Assembly (NCBI RefSeq): GCF_905372745.1
Contig: NZ_CAJPQR010000001.1
Span: 62,001 to 126,000, forward strand
Length of the DNA stretch: 64,000 nt
Source: an uncultured Campylobacter sp.
GTDB lineage: Bacteria; Campylobacterota; Campylobacteria; Campylobacterales; Campylobacteraceae
Direction: 5' to 3'
The position numbers were made by a program, and so were the translations under genes. A model generated the notes under the pieces. It worked only from the letters and a program-made list of their open reading frames with translations. It was not told the DNA's origin and made no database searches. Shown one piece after another: positions 52,032 through 61,185 of the stretch (its first letter is position 1; every line of letters starts with the position of its first letter).

Positions 52032-52922
52032 TTATACTGAAATTTTGCTTTTTTTACTATAAATCGCGCTAAAGCTAACCACCGCCAGCGCGCTCCAGAT
52101 GAGTAAAAACGACAGCGCCTTAAGCGCGCTAACTTGCTCGCCGTAGTAAAAAACGGCAAGCAAAAGCTGCATCGAAGGCGAGATATACTGCAAATAGCCG
52201 ATCGTGCTCAAATTTAGCCTAGTAGCCGCCGAGTTAAAAAGCAAAAGCGGCACGACGGTCGCAGGCCCGCAAAGCGCGATCAAAAGCCCAAACCACGAAA
52301 AACTAAAGTGATTTTGCCCGCTAGCGGCTACGAAAAATAGCGCAACAAGCGCGATAGGAGCTATGAGCGCAGTCTCGACGAAAAGCCCCTCTAAAGATGG
52401 CACGCTAAGGCGCTTTCTGATAAGCGAATAAAATCCAAACGTGATAGGCAAAATAATAGAGATGATAGGCAGGCCGCCCGCGTCGTAAATTTGCACGCCG
52501 ATAGCGACAAAGACGATGCCGACGGCAAATTTACCCGCGCGCGATAGCTTTTCTTTTAAAATCAGCACGCCAAGGAGCATGTTTACGAGCGGATTTATGA
52601 AGTATCCCAGGCTAGTTTCCACGATTTTTCCGATATTTACGGCGTAGACGTAGATCCACCAGTTGGCGGCAATGAGAAGTCCCGTGACAAACAGCCAAAA
52701 CGTGGTTTTTTTGTTGCTTAAAATTTTCTTTGCGGCGCCTAGTTTGCGGCTAAATTTGAGCAGTAAAAATAAAAGCAGCACGGACCAAAGGATGCGGTGA
52801 GCTACGATCTCGGTAGCCGAAAGCGCGCTGAGTTGTTTAAAATAAATAGGAAAAACGCCCCAGATAATAAATACCGACAGGCCGTAGATTAAGCCGATTT
52901 TGGTTTGATTTTTGTATTGCAT
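52032..52922 (-). CDS. rarD: RarD-type EamA permease
   Basis: A 296-residue transporter of the drug/metabolite superfamily with ten hydrophobic helices. The RarD form is supported by FIIWGVFPIYFKQL near the N-terminus, IVAHRILWSVLLL, AANWWIYVYAVNIGKIVETSLGYFI-type helix 4 region (several residues) and a C-terminal GYLQYISPSMQLLLAVF motif. RarD was named for chloramphenicol sensitivity in E. coli, but its native substrate is unknown. Confidence 0.9.
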   Translation of the reverse strand: MQYKNQTKIGLIYGLSVFIIWGVFPIYFKQLSALSATEIVAHRILWSVLLLFLLLKFSRKLGAAKKILSNKKTTFWLFVTGLLIAANWWIYVYAVNIGKIVETSLGYFINPLVNMLLGVLILKEKLSRAGKFAVGIVFVAIGVQIYDAGGLPIISIILPITFGFYSLIRKRLSVPSLEGLFVETALIAPIALVALFFVAASGQNHFSFSWFGLLIALCGPATVVPLLLFNSAATRLNLSTIGYLQYISPSMQLLLAVFYYGEQVSALKALSFLLIWSALAVVSFSAIYSKKSKISV

Positions 52923-53075
52923 TTTTCCGCTTTTTTTGGCGAAATTATATTTATTTGTCGTTAAGCAGAGCTTATGCGGCGAAAAAATGCGAATTTGAAG
53001 CTAAAATTTGAAATTTTATCTGTAATAAAATTTCTTTTAGCTAAAATCGGGGTTATTTTTAAGAAAGGTTTAAAG

Positions 53076-54413
53076 ATGTGGAGTAGAGATTCGTGGAGAA
53101 AATTTAATATCTTGCAGCAGCCAAGCTACCCCGACGAGGTCTTGCTAAAAAAGGCCGAGGATAAACTAAAGACGATGCCGCCGCTAGTTTTTGCCGGCGA
53201 GGCTAGAAATCTAAAACAAGATTTGGCTAAAGTTTGCAACGGCGAGGCGTTTTTGCTCCAAGGCGGCGACTGCGCGGAGAGTTTTTCAAATTTTAACGCC
53301 GTAAATATCCGCGATATGTTTAAAGTGATGCTACAAATGGCGATCGTTTTAACCTTCGCCGGACGCTGCCCTGTCGTAAAAGTAGGGCGCGTGGCGGGTC
53401 AGTTTGCCAAGCCTAGAAGCTCGGACTACGAGGAGCAAGGCGGCGTAAAGCTACCCAGCTACCGCGGCGACATCATAAACGGCTTTGAATTTAACCCAGA
53501 TGCCCGCGTACCCGATCCAAACCGCATGATCGAGGCTTATTATCAAAGCGCATCCACGATGAACCTTCTTCGCGCCTTTTCTCGCGGCGGTCTAGCCGAT
53601 CTTCACGAGGTAAATCGCTGGAATCTTGGCTTTATCAAAAAGCCTGAGCTTGATGCTAAATACGGCGAGCTAGCCAGGCAGCTAAGCCAAACTCTAGCGT
53701 TTATGGGGGCTTGCGGTATAAACGCCTCAAATACTCCCGCGCTTAGCGAAACCAAGGTCTACACATCGCACGAGGCGCTCTTGCTGCCGTACGAGGAGGC
53801 GCTCACTAGAGAGGATAGCCTCACTGGCGACTGGTACGACTGCTCGGCGCATATGCTCTGGATCGGGGAGCGCACTCGCGGCATAAACGACGCTCACGTG
53901 CATTTTCTAAGCGGCGTACATAATCCTCTGGGCGTCAAGATCGGGCCAAACGCCACCGCACAGGACGTCATCGCGCTCGCAAATGCGCTAAATCCTCAAA
54001 ACGAAGCTGGCAGACTAAACGTAATCATCAGAATGGGCGCGGATAAAATCGGCGAGCGACTGCCTAAAATCCTACGCGAAGTAAAACGCGAAGGCCTAAA
54101 TATCGTCTACAGCATCGATCCGATGCACGGCAACACGATAAAAGCCGCAAACGGCTACAAAACGCGCGAATTTGACAAGATCCTAGCCGAAGTGCAGAGC
54201 TTTTTTGAAATACATAGAGCAGAAGGCACGCATGCGGGCGGCGTGCATCTAGAGATGACGGGGCAGGACGTGACCGAGTGTACGGGCGGATCGTTTAAAC
54301 TAAATGAGGATGATCTCGCGCACAGATACGAGACGCAGTGCGACCCGCGCCTAAACGCCGATCAGTCGCTAGAACTTTCGTTTTTAATCGCTGAGTTTTT
54401 AAAGAAAATTTAG
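53076..54413 (+). CDS. aroG: Class II DAHP synthase (3-deoxy-7-phosphoheptulonate synthase)
   Basis: First step of the shikimate pathway: phosphoenolpyruvate and erythrose 4-phosphate to DAHP. The 445-residue protein is class II (plant/Mycobacterium-like, about 450-470 residues): [11 protein letters not shown] near residue 68, [14 protein letters not shown], and [14 protein letters not shown] towards the C-terminus. The start at 53076 ([10 protein letters not shown]) has an AAGAAAGG site; an open extension to 52974 is not needed. It begins the long plus-strand run. C. jejuni Cj0716 is the same type. Confidence 0.95.
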   Translation: MWSRDSWRKFNILQQPSYPDEVLLKKAEDKLKTMPPLVFAGEARNLKQDLAKVCNGEAFLLQGGDCAESFSNFNAVNIRDMFKVMLQMAIVLTFAGRCPVVKVGRVAGQFAKPRSSDYEEQGGVKLPSYRGDIINGFEFNPDARVPDPNRMIEAYYQSASTMNLLRAFSRGGLADLHEVNRWNLGFIKKPELDAKYGELARQLSQTLAFMGACGINASNTPALSETKVYTSHEALLLPYEEALTREDSLTGDWYDCSAHMLWIGERTRGINDAHVHFLSGVHNPLGVKIGPNATAQDVIALANALNPQNEAGRLNVIIRMGADKIGERLPKILREVKREGLNIVYSIDPMHGNTIKAANGYKTREFDKILAEVQSFFEIHRAEGTHAGGVHLEMTGQDVTECTGGSFKLNEDDLAHRYETQCDPRLNADQSLELSFLIAEFLKKI

Positions 54414-54604
54414 CAAGGCTCAAATTTGGCTCGTAAATTTACGGAATCTAAACGAGTCAAATTTGCTCCCGCCAGCCTTTTATCTTTAAATTTAGCCGCT
54501 TTTTGCGCTTTTAAATTAAATTTATCCCAAATTTCGCGAATTTCTTAAAATTTAATCCAATTTTCGCTACATTAATGAAAAATTATCAAAATCGGAGAAA
54601 ATTA

Positions 54605-55555
54605 ATGAGCGATGTTTACGATATTATCGTTATCGGCGGCGGTCCTTGCGGTATCGCGACCGTCGTAGAGGCTAGGGCTAACGGATTAAAAAAAGTCTTG
54701 CTTCTCGAAAAGGGTGACAATCACAGTCAAACGATACGTAAATTTTACAAAGACAATAAGCGCGTGGACAAGGAGTACAAAGGTCAAGATAGCACCATCC
54801 ACGGCATCGTGTCCTTTGAGGACGGCACGAAAGAAAGCACGCTTGATTATTTTGATAAGCTGCTAGACCACGACGAGATAGAAGCGGTTTTTAACTCCGA
54901 GGTCGAAAGCGTGAAAAAAAAGGACGATTTGTTTTTCGTGCACACCGCAAAGGGCGACTACAAGGCCAAAAACGTGATGATAAGCATCGGTAAGATGGGG
55001 CGTCCAAACAAGCCGGACTATAAAATCCCGCCTTCGCTAAACGGAGTCGTAAATTTTAATCTCAACTCCTGTTCCAGCGGCGAAAAGGTGCTGGTCGTCG
55101 GCGGCGGAAATTCGGCCGTAGAGTACGCTATCGAGCTGTGCCAATACAACAAAACCACGTTAGCGTACCGTAAGGACAAATTTAGCCGCGTAAACGACGT
55201 AAATTTAGCCGCGCTTTGGGAGCTGGAGAAGGCAAATAAGTTAAAAGTCCGCCTAAATCACGATATCACTGAGATAGAAAACGAATCAGGACGCGTTAGG
55301 GCGCACTTTTCAAACGGAAAAATCAGAGTCTACGATAGGGTCGTCTACGCTATCGGCGGCTCGACCCCGGTTGATTTTTTACAAAAATGCGGAGTAGAGC
55401 TTGACGCGGATAAAGACCCTATCGTAAACGAGCACTACGAAAGCAGCGTCGGCGGGCTATATATCGGCGGCGACATCGTGCTAAAAAACGGCGGATCGAT
55501 AGTGCTAGCGCTAAACCACGCGCATAAGGTAGTTCAAAACATCAAGGAAAAGTAG
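54605..55555 (+). CDS. YpdA-like NAD(P)-dependent flavoprotein
   Basis: A 316-residue protein with FAD motif IVIGGGPCGIATVV (residues 8-21) and NADPH motif VVGGGNSAVEYA (around 160). The TrxR CxxC motif is absent, so it is not thioredoxin reductase. Cys15 directly after GGGP matches the position used by YpdA, the bacillithiol-disulfide reductase of Firmicutes. Campylobacter is not known to make bacillithiol, so the substrate here is open. The ATG at 54605 has a GGAG site; C. jejuni Cj0559 appears equivalent. It starts the overlapping run up to 63153. Confidence 0.82.
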   Translation: MSDVYDIIVIGGGPCGIATVVEARANGLKKVLLLEKGDNHSQTIRKFYKDNKRVDKEYKGQDSTIHGIVSFEDGTKESTLDYFDKLLDHDEIEAVFNSEVESVKKKDDLFFVHTAKGDYKAKNVMISIGKMGRPNKPDYKIPPSLNGVVNFNLNSCSSGEKVLVVGGGNSAVEYAIELCQYNKTTLAYRKDKFSRVNDVNLAALWELEKANKLKVRLNHDITEIENESGRVRAHFSNGKIRVYDRVVYAIGGSTPVDFLQKCGVELDADKDPIVNEHYESSVGGLYIGGDIVLKNGGSIVLALNHAHKVVQNIKEK

Positions 55556-55557
55556 AG

Positions 55558-57534
55558 TTGAGAGCGTTAAATTTAGTCTTATTTTTTATCTGCGGTTGCT
55601 TGCTTACGCTTGGCGGTTATTATTTGTATTTCGAGTTTTCTAAACAAGGCGGCGACCAAAGCGCAAAACAGCTCGCCGTGCAGGTAATGAACGTCGAGGA
55701 ACTACCTAAAGACGAGCTTGCGCAGGCTAAAGACGATAAAAATTTAACCCCGCAAAATCGCATTTCGCCAAATTTGATAGATGAAAAAAATTTGGATGCA
55801 AACGATACCGACGCGCCCGTTTTGGGAAACGAGTCCGAGCTAAAAGAACAAATCCGCGTCCTGCGCGCGCAAAACAAGCTTCTATACAATGATAACCTCG
55901 ATCTAGTCGGTAAAAATCTAGAGATAACAAATCAGCTAAACGAGCAAAAAGCCGAGCTGGAAGCCAGACGAAAGCAAGCTGCCGGCGCTAACGACAAACA
56001 GCGCCTAAGCGCAATCGATGAGCTAAATAAAAAACTAGCCAAAGCGCAAGAACAAAACGAGAAAAATAAAAATTTAGAGCAAAATTTAACTTCGCTACGA
56101 GCAGAGATAAAAAATCTAAAAGCCCAGCTTGAAAAAAAGCAGAGCGAATTTGATAAATCAAGCGCTAAAACGCAAAACGAAAATCAAAATGCGCTAAAAC
56201 GGCTAGAAGTTCAAAACGAAGCGCTAAAAAACGAAGCACTAACTAGCAAGGCAAAATTTGAAAATGAGCTAAAAACGGCAACGGCGGAGGCGGCGAAACT
56301 AAAGAACGAAAACGCAAGGCTAATGAGCGAACTAGGGCTAAAAGATAGCGAGATAAAGAGGGTTTCGAGCGAATTTAACGCTCAAATTTCATCCCTACAA
56401 AGCTCTAACAAAAATCAAATTTCATCGCTAGAAAAAGAGCTCAATGCGGGCAAAAGAAAAATAACCGAGCTTGAAGCAAGTCTTGAAATCGCAAACAAAA
56501 AGGCCGAGTCAAAAGATAATCTAAAAGCGGTAAATGACGAGCTAAATACGGCAAATAGCGAGCTAAACGCGAAAATAGAAAAACAATCGCAGGACTTTGA
56601 AAAAGAATCGCAAAAGCTTTTAGCTCAAATAGACGCGCTAAAAATAGAACTCGAAAATGCTCGTCAAAACGCGATTAGCGCTCAAAACGACTATCAAGCC
56701 AAAATAGACGAGCTAGTAGAGCAATCGGCTAAAAAAGACGAGCTTTTGCAAAAATCAGACGCCAAAATTTCGGAGCTAAACGAATCGCTAATCGCCCAAA
56801 AAGAGCTGCTAGCAGACGAGATCGCCGCCGGTAAAAAAAATATCCAAAACTATAAAATTTTAAACAATAAAATTACCGCTCTAGTCGATGAAAATCTAAA
56901 ATCAAACGAGAGCTTTAAAGAGCAAATAAACGAGCTAACAAACCAAATAGCAAAAAAAGACGAGGAAATAGCGGAGCTAAAAAAACAAGCGCTAAACGAG
57001 GCGCAAAACCTAAATCAAACAAAGGAAAATTTAGCTAAAACCAGCGCGCAAAGAAATCTCGCAAAGGGCGAAGTGGCGCAAATAATGGCTAAAAACGAGG
57101 AGCTAATGAGCGAAAACGAAAACCTAAAAAAGATAATTCAGCTAAATTTTAGAGCCGAAGTGCCTAAAAAGGTGGTTTTCATCGCCTCCGTCGAGTGTAC
57201 GGATATGAGCGCGGGCTCGGATAAACCGACGCAAACGTGCAAAAATAAAGTAAGCGACTTTTTGCAGAGCTATAATTCAAATTATTATTTTGAAATCACG
57301 CCGATAGTGAGCCGCGGTAACTTTATCGCCACCTCAAAAGTAGCAAAAACTATCCCTCAAGACGAACTTGAAAAGATCGATTCGTATGCAAATTTCGGTA
57401 TCGGCAAAGAGCGCGCCAAGGTCGCCGGAGAGCTGATAAAAGACGAATTCGGCGACTTTTCGCGCATATCGTACAGCAACGACATAATAACATCCGAAGA
57501 TAAGCAGGGTTTTATCATAAAGGTCTATAGATGA
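55558..57534 (+). CDS. Membrane-anchored coiled-coil protein
   Basis: A 658-residue protein with one N-terminal helix (residues 4-24) and then, from about residue 95 to 545, an almost continuous coiled coil (repeated hydrophobic/charged heptads rich in Glu, Lys, Gln, Asn, Leu). The last 110 residues contain a compact domain (two cysteines, CTDMSAGSDKPTQTC, and a C-terminal beta region). Family unknown. It starts with TTG with AAGGAAAAG upstream and ends in ATGA overlap with the methyltransferase gene. Confidence 0.85.
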   Translation: MRALNLVLFFICGCLLTLGGYYLYFEFSKQGGDQSAKQLAVQVMNVEELPKDELAQAKDDKNLTPQNRISPNLIDEKNLDANDTDAPVLGNESELKEQIRVLRAQNKLLYNDNLDLVGKNLEITNQLNEQKAELEARRKQAAGANDKQRLSAIDELNKKLAKAQEQNEKNKNLEQNLTSLRAEIKNLKAQLEKKQSEFDKSSAKTQNENQNALKRLEVQNEALKNEALTSKAKFENELKTATAEAAKLKNENARLMSELGLKDSEIKRVSSEFNAQISSLQSSNKNQISSLEKELNAGKRKITELEASLEIANKKAESKDNLKAVNDELNTANSELNAKIEKQSQDFEKESQKLLAQIDALKIELENARQNAISAQNDYQAKIDELVEQSAKKDELLQKSDAKISELNESLIAQKELLADEIAAGKKNIQNYKILNNKITALVDENLKSNESFKEQINELTNQIAKKDEEIAELKKQALNEAQNLNQTKENLAKTSAQRNLAKGEVAQIMAKNEELMSENENLKKIIQLNFRAEVPKKVVFIASVECTDMSAGSDKPTQTCKNKVSDFLQSYNSNYYFEITPIVSRGNFIATSKVAKTIPQDELEKIDSYANFGIGKERAKVAGELIKDEFGDFSRISYSNDIITSEDKQGFIIKVYR

Positions 57535-58226
57535 TAATCACTCAGCCCAAAAACGGCTACCGCTACAACAGCGATACGATGTTTTTGTATGACTTCATCC
57601 GTAAGGGCGGAGTGCGCGGCGAGGTGCTAGAGGTTGGCTGCGGTAGCGGGGTTTTGGGACTGCTTTTAAAGCGCGATTTTCCTAAAATTTCGCTTAGCTT
57701 GCTTGATATTTTAGAAACTAATGTAAATTTAGCCGCCGCAAACGCTAGCCAAAACGGCATTGAAGCTGAGTTTATAACGGCTGATTTTGCTAAATTTAAG
57801 AGTGAAAAAAGATATGATCTCATCGTCTCAAACCCGCCTTTTTATCACGACGGCGCTAAAAAAAGCGAAAACGAACACCTTCGCGCAGCTAGATATAGCG
57901 AAAATTTGCCCCTTAAAGAGCTTGTAGGCAGGGCAAATTCGCTCCTAAAGCCGCGTGGCGTTTTTAGTTTTTGTTACGACGCTAAGCGCCTAGCTGAAAT
58001 TTTACTTTGTTTGAGCGAGTTTAAATTTACGCTTACTAGGCTTTGCTTCGTGCATCCAAAGGCGGACGGCGCGGCAAATTTAGCACTCATCGAGGCTAAA
58101 AAAAGCTCAAAATCCTTAGCTCAAATTTTGCCTGCGATTTTCGTTTTTGAAGGCGGAGTTTATAGCAAAAAGGCGGCCCAAATTTTTACCGCGGCAAATA
58201 CGCAAAGCAAGGACGCACTAGAGTGA
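57531..58226 (+). CDS. TrmN6/YfiC-type tRNA methyltransferase
   Basis: A 231-residue SAM-dependent methyltransferase. The opening ITQPKNGYRYNSDTMFLYDF and the VSNPPFYHDGAKKS motif (NPPF catalytic motif of N6-adenine methyltransferases) match the family that methylates A37 in tRNA1(Val), called TrmN6 or YfiC. EVGCGSGVLGLLL is the SAM-binding loop. The gene overlaps both neighbours by four bases, within a packed operon. Confidence 0.87.
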   Translation: MIITQPKNGYRYNSDTMFLYDFIRKGGVRGEVLEVGCGSGVLGLLLKRDFPKISLSLLDILETNVNLAAANASQNGIEAEFITADFAKFKSEKRYDLIVSNPPFYHDGAKKSENEHLRAARYSENLPLKELVGRANSLLKPRGVFSFCYDAKRLAEILLCLSEFKFTLTRLCFVHPKADGAANLALIEAKKSSKSLAQILPAIFVFEGGVYSKKAAQIFTAANTQSKDALE

Positions 58227-58600
58227 GTTTGCTAAGACAAAGCGGCTTTGGTTATGAATTTGACGCTAGCAAATGCGAGCTGTGTGGCGGCAAGTGCTGC
58301 ACGGGAGAAAGCGGCTATATATGGATAAGCTCGGCGGAAATTTCAGCGCTGGCGGAACATTTAAAAATAAGCGAGGATGAGTTTAGGTTGCGATTTTTAG
58401 ATAAATTCGGATACAAATTTAGCCTCAAAGAAAAGCCCTATAAGGGCGGATTTGCGTGCGTATTTTTTGACGAAACGGCAAAAAACTGCTCGGTTTACGA
58501 CTTTCGCCCGAGTCAGTGCCGCACCTTTCCGTTTTGGGACTATTTTCAGGATAAAATCGATGAATTGGAGAAAGAATGCGCGGGAATAAGGCGATTTTAA
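58223..58600 (+). CDS. YkgJ-family zinc/iron-cysteine cluster protein
   Basis: A 125-residue protein with the CxxCxGxCC cluster (CELCGGKCC at residues 18-26) and a downstream FRPSQCRTFPFW, the layout of the YkgJ family (putative Fe-S or Zn binding). It has no signal peptide and its function is unknown; many members lie beside tRNA-modification or TPR genes. It overlaps the methyltransferase stop by four bases and the next gene start by 25 bases. Confidence 0.86.
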   Translation: MSLLRQSGFGYEFDASKCELCGGKCCTGESGYIWISSAEISALAEHLKISEDEFRLRFLDKFGYKFSLKEKPYKGGFACVFFDETAKNCSVYDFRPSQCRTFPFWDYFQDKIDELEKECAGIRRF

Positions 58601-59841
58601 AATTTATCTTGGCGGTCTTGCTTGCTTGTTTTGCTACCGCTAAAGAGGACTTTGACGAGAATTTATACGTTATCAAGGCGCTAATGGCGGCCGAAAACGC
58701 CAAACACGACGAGGCGACCGAGCTTTACGAGCAGCTTTACGAAAAGACTAAAAACACGGACTATCTAAAAGAGGCGCTCAGGCTCGCGTTTTTTTCTAAA
58801 AACGTAAATTTTAAAAGCATTTTAGCGCTCAGCCAAAAGGTACTAAAAGACGACGTGGACGTGCTTCGCATACAGGGCGCAAATTTGATGAGCGAAAACA
58901 AACTCGACGAAGCCGCAAAGATAATGAAAGAGCTCGTTCAAAAAGAAGACATCTCCAAAAACCACGTCATGCTCTCTGCCGTCTACTCGATGCAAAACGA
59001 CAACAAAGCCGCTCTAAGCGAGCTAGAGCGCGCATACGAGTTAGATAGAAGCGTGGAAAATCTACTGCGAATAGTCGATCTTTTGTACAATAAAATGAAC
59101 GATAAAAAAGAGGCGATCAGGTACCTAGAGAGCTCGCGCCGTATAGACGGCTGCGAGGTCGAGACCTGCACGGCGCTAGTAGATATCTATGCGCAAGACG
59201 GCCGCTACTCCGATATGATCGATGTTTATGAGGGGCTTTATGAAGCGACGAGAGAAAAAAACTATCTCGAAAAGGCGCTTGGCGTCTACGTCTATCAAAA
59301 AAACTACGACGCTGCGATCAAATTTTTACAAAAATACCCCTACAACGACGATGCTCTGATGGATCTTTACGCCGCGACGGGGGATTTTGCTAAGGCTTAT
59401 AAAAAGGCACAGGATGCTTTCGATAAGAGCTTTAATCTCGAATACCAAGCCAAAATGGCGATATATCAATACGAAAGAGACACAAACAAACAAACCAAAA
59501 AGATAGATAAAGATAGCCTAAAGCAAGTCGTAAATAACTTTGAAAAATCGGCCGTAAAGCTAAATAATGCGCTGTATCTAAACTACTACGGCTACCTACT
59601 CATCGACCACGATATAGATGCGAAAAAGGGGATAGATCTGGTAAATAAAGCCCTTAAGCTAGAGCCGGGATCGGTGTTTTATCTAGACTCGCTAGCATGG
59701 GGATACTATAAGCTAGGCGAGTGCAAAAAGGCCGACGAGATAATGCAGCAAACTCTTCATAACGAGGAATTTGTAAATTCGCCCGAGGGCAAGGAGCATA
59801 TAAACGCTATCAAAGAGTGCCTAAAAAAGGGTAAAAAATGA
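58576..59841 (+). CDS. TPR-repeat protein with lipobox-like signal
   Basis: A 421-residue protein: signal stretch ([14 protein letters not shown], with LLAC as possible lipobox, Cys18), then a series of helical repeats of the TPR type from about residue 30 to 410 (for example [14 protein letters not shown] and [17 protein letters not shown]). TPRs are protein-interaction scaffolds. If the Cys is lipidated, this is an outer-membrane or inner-membrane lipoprotein. It overlaps the YkgJ gene by 25 bases and trpC by four. Confidence 0.82.
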   Translation: MRGNKAILKFILAVLLACFATAKEDFDENLYVIKALMAAENAKHDEATELYEQLYEKTKNTDYLKEALRLAFFSKNVNFKSILALSQKVLKDDVDVLRIQGANLMSENKLDEAAKIMKELVQKEDISKNHVMLSAVYSMQNDNKAALSELERAYELDRSVENLLRIVDLLYNKMNDKKEAIRYLESSRRIDGCEVETCTALVDIYAQDGRYSDMIDVYEGLYEATREKNYLEKALGVYVYQKNYDAAIKFLQKYPYNDDALMDLYAATGDFAKAYKKAQDAFDKSFNLEYQAKMAIYQYERDTNKQTKKIDKDSLKQVVNNFEKSAVKLNNALYLNYYGYLLIDHDIDAKKGIDLVNKALKLEPGSVFYLDSLAWGYYKLGECKKADEIMQQTLHNEEFVNSPEGKEHINAIKECLKKGKK

Positions 59842-60623
59842 TACTAGATCAGATAATCAAGCGTACGAAAGAGGACTTGACGCTGCGAAAATCGCAAACG
59901 CCTTTTGAAAAGCTCCAAGAGCTCGCGGCCAAAAATCCTCGTAAGATAAAAGACGCGGCAAAGGCGCTAAAAAGTAGTTCAGACGAGCCGTATCGCATCA
60001 TCGCCGAGGTCAAAAAAGCAAGCCCTAGCAAGGGGCTGATAAGGCAAAATTTCGCGCCCGTAGAGATAGCCAAAGAGTATGAAAAGGGCGGCGCAAACGC
60101 CATCTCGGTTCTAACTGAGCCGCATTTTTTTAAAGGAGATTTGGAGTATTTGGCGGCCATCAGGCAGGCAAGCTCGCTGCCGCTACTTCGCAAGGATTTT
60201 ATCGTAGACGAGTATCAAATTTTAGAGGCGCTCGTTTACGGAGCCGACTTTATCTTGCTTATCACAAAGGCTCTTAGCGCGGGTGAGTTAAAGCGGTTGC
60301 TTGATTACGCGCGCTCTTTAGGGCTTGAGGCTCTAGTGGAGACGCACGACGAAGAGGACGTAGAAAAGTCAAATTTCGCACGCGCAAAGATAGTTGGAGT
60401 AAATCACCGAAATTTAAGCACGTTTGAGATGGATATGAGCCTTTGCGAGAAACTGTTTTCTAAAATAAAAAACGCAAGCGTCATCGTCGCCGAAAGCGGT
60501 ATCTACGAGCATTCTCAGCTAAAAGAGCTTCATGCGCAAGGAGCCGATGCGTTTTTGATAGGCGAGCATTTTATGAGGCAAGAAGACTTGGTAAAGGCCG
60601 TAAAAACCGTAAAGGAGGGCTAG
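59838..60623 (+). CDS. trpC: Indole-3-glycerol-phosphate synthase
   Basis: TrpC converts CdRP to indole-3-glycerol phosphate in tryptophan synthesis. The 261-residue (beta/alpha)8 barrel shows [15 protein letters not shown] (residues 53-67, phosphate and catalytic lysine), [24 protein letters not shown] and VAESGI. No other trp gene is in the window, so it stands apart from the usual trp cluster. Overlaps the TPR gene by four bases. Confidence 0.96.
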   Translation: MILDQIIKRTKEDLTLRKSQTPFEKLQELAAKNPRKIKDAAKALKSSSDEPYRIIAEVKKASPSKGLIRQNFAPVEIAKEYEKGGANAISVLTEPHFFKGDLEYLAAIRQASSLPLLRKDFIVDEYQILEALVYGADFILLITKALSAGELKRLLDYARSLGLEALVETHDEEDVEKSNFARAKIVGVNHRNLSTFEMDMSLCEKLFSKIKNASVIVAESGIYEHSQLKELHAQGADAFLIGEHFMRQEDLVKAVKTVKEG

Positions 60624-60624
60624 A

Positions 60625-61122
60625 ATGGATCACATTTGCGCGCCGTGGAGGAGCGAATATTTTAGTAAAAAGGAACAGGGTTGCGTCTTTTGCAACGTCG
60701 TAAATCATCCCGAAAAAGATGCGCAGACAGGCGTTTTATTTCGTGCGAAGCGGTGTTTTGGGATCATGAATCTCTATCCGTATACGCCGGGGCACTTTAT
60801 GGTGATACCTTACTTACACACCGATAATATCGAAAGCCTAGACGAGCAGACGTGGTCGCAGATGAGCGCCTACGTGCGCGAGGGCGTGAAAATTTTAAAA
60901 CGCGAACTAAACGCGGCAGGCGTAAATATCGGGATGAATCTGGGCAAAGCAGGGGGTGCGGGTATCGCAGAGCACGTGCACTATCATCTAGTGCCGCGCT
61001 GGAGCGGAGATACGAACTTCATCACCTCTATCGCCGAAGTGCGCGTAAACGGCGTGCCTTTTACTCCGCTTTACGAGAAGCTAAAAGCCGCGTTTGCGGA
61101 CGTTTGCTTTAATGAGCGGTAA
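60625..61122 (+). CDS. HIT-family nucleotide hydrolase/transferase
   Basis: A 165-residue HIT protein. The active site motif is HVHYHLVPRW (residues 121-130), with the H-x-H-x-H pattern, and GMNLGKAGGAGIAEHVHYH just before it. Members of this type include Ap4A phosphorylase-like and galactose-uridylyltransferase-like enzymes; a CVFCNV segment near residue 22 suggests a zinc site. It is in the same operon, one base from trpC. Confidence 0.92.
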   Translation: MDHICAPWRSEYFSKKEQGCVFCNVVNHPEKDAQTGVLFRAKRCFGIMNLYPYTPGHFMVIPYLHTDNIESLDEQTWSQMSAYVREGVKILKRELNAAGVNIGMNLGKAGGAGIAEHVHYHLVPRWSGDTNFITSIAEVRVNGVPFTPLYEKLKAAFADVCFNER

Positions 61123-61128
61123 ATTTAT

Positions 61129-61154
61129 TTCTACCAAATTATTTTTTGGTAGAA
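61129..61154 (+). terminator. AT-rich hairpin between the HIT and ankyrin genes
   Basis: TTCTACCAAA (61129-61138) and TTTGGTAGAA (61145-61154) form a perfect 10-base stem with a six-base TTATTT loop. It follows the HIT stop by six bases. There is no following T-run, so it may be a weak terminator, an RNA processing site or an attenuator within the operon. The ankyrin ATG is 32 bases downstream. Confidence 0.4.
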
Positions 61155-61185
61155 TTATCAAAATTAAAAGATATTGAGGCATACG

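Noticed and set aside
52974..53075. N-terminal extension of the DAHP synthase
   Set aside because: The ATG at 53076 has a good ribosome site and gives the length normal for Campylobacter class II enzymes.
54605..55555. Thioredoxin reductase
   Set aside because: The redox-active CxxC motif of thioredoxin reductase is absent from the NADPH domain.
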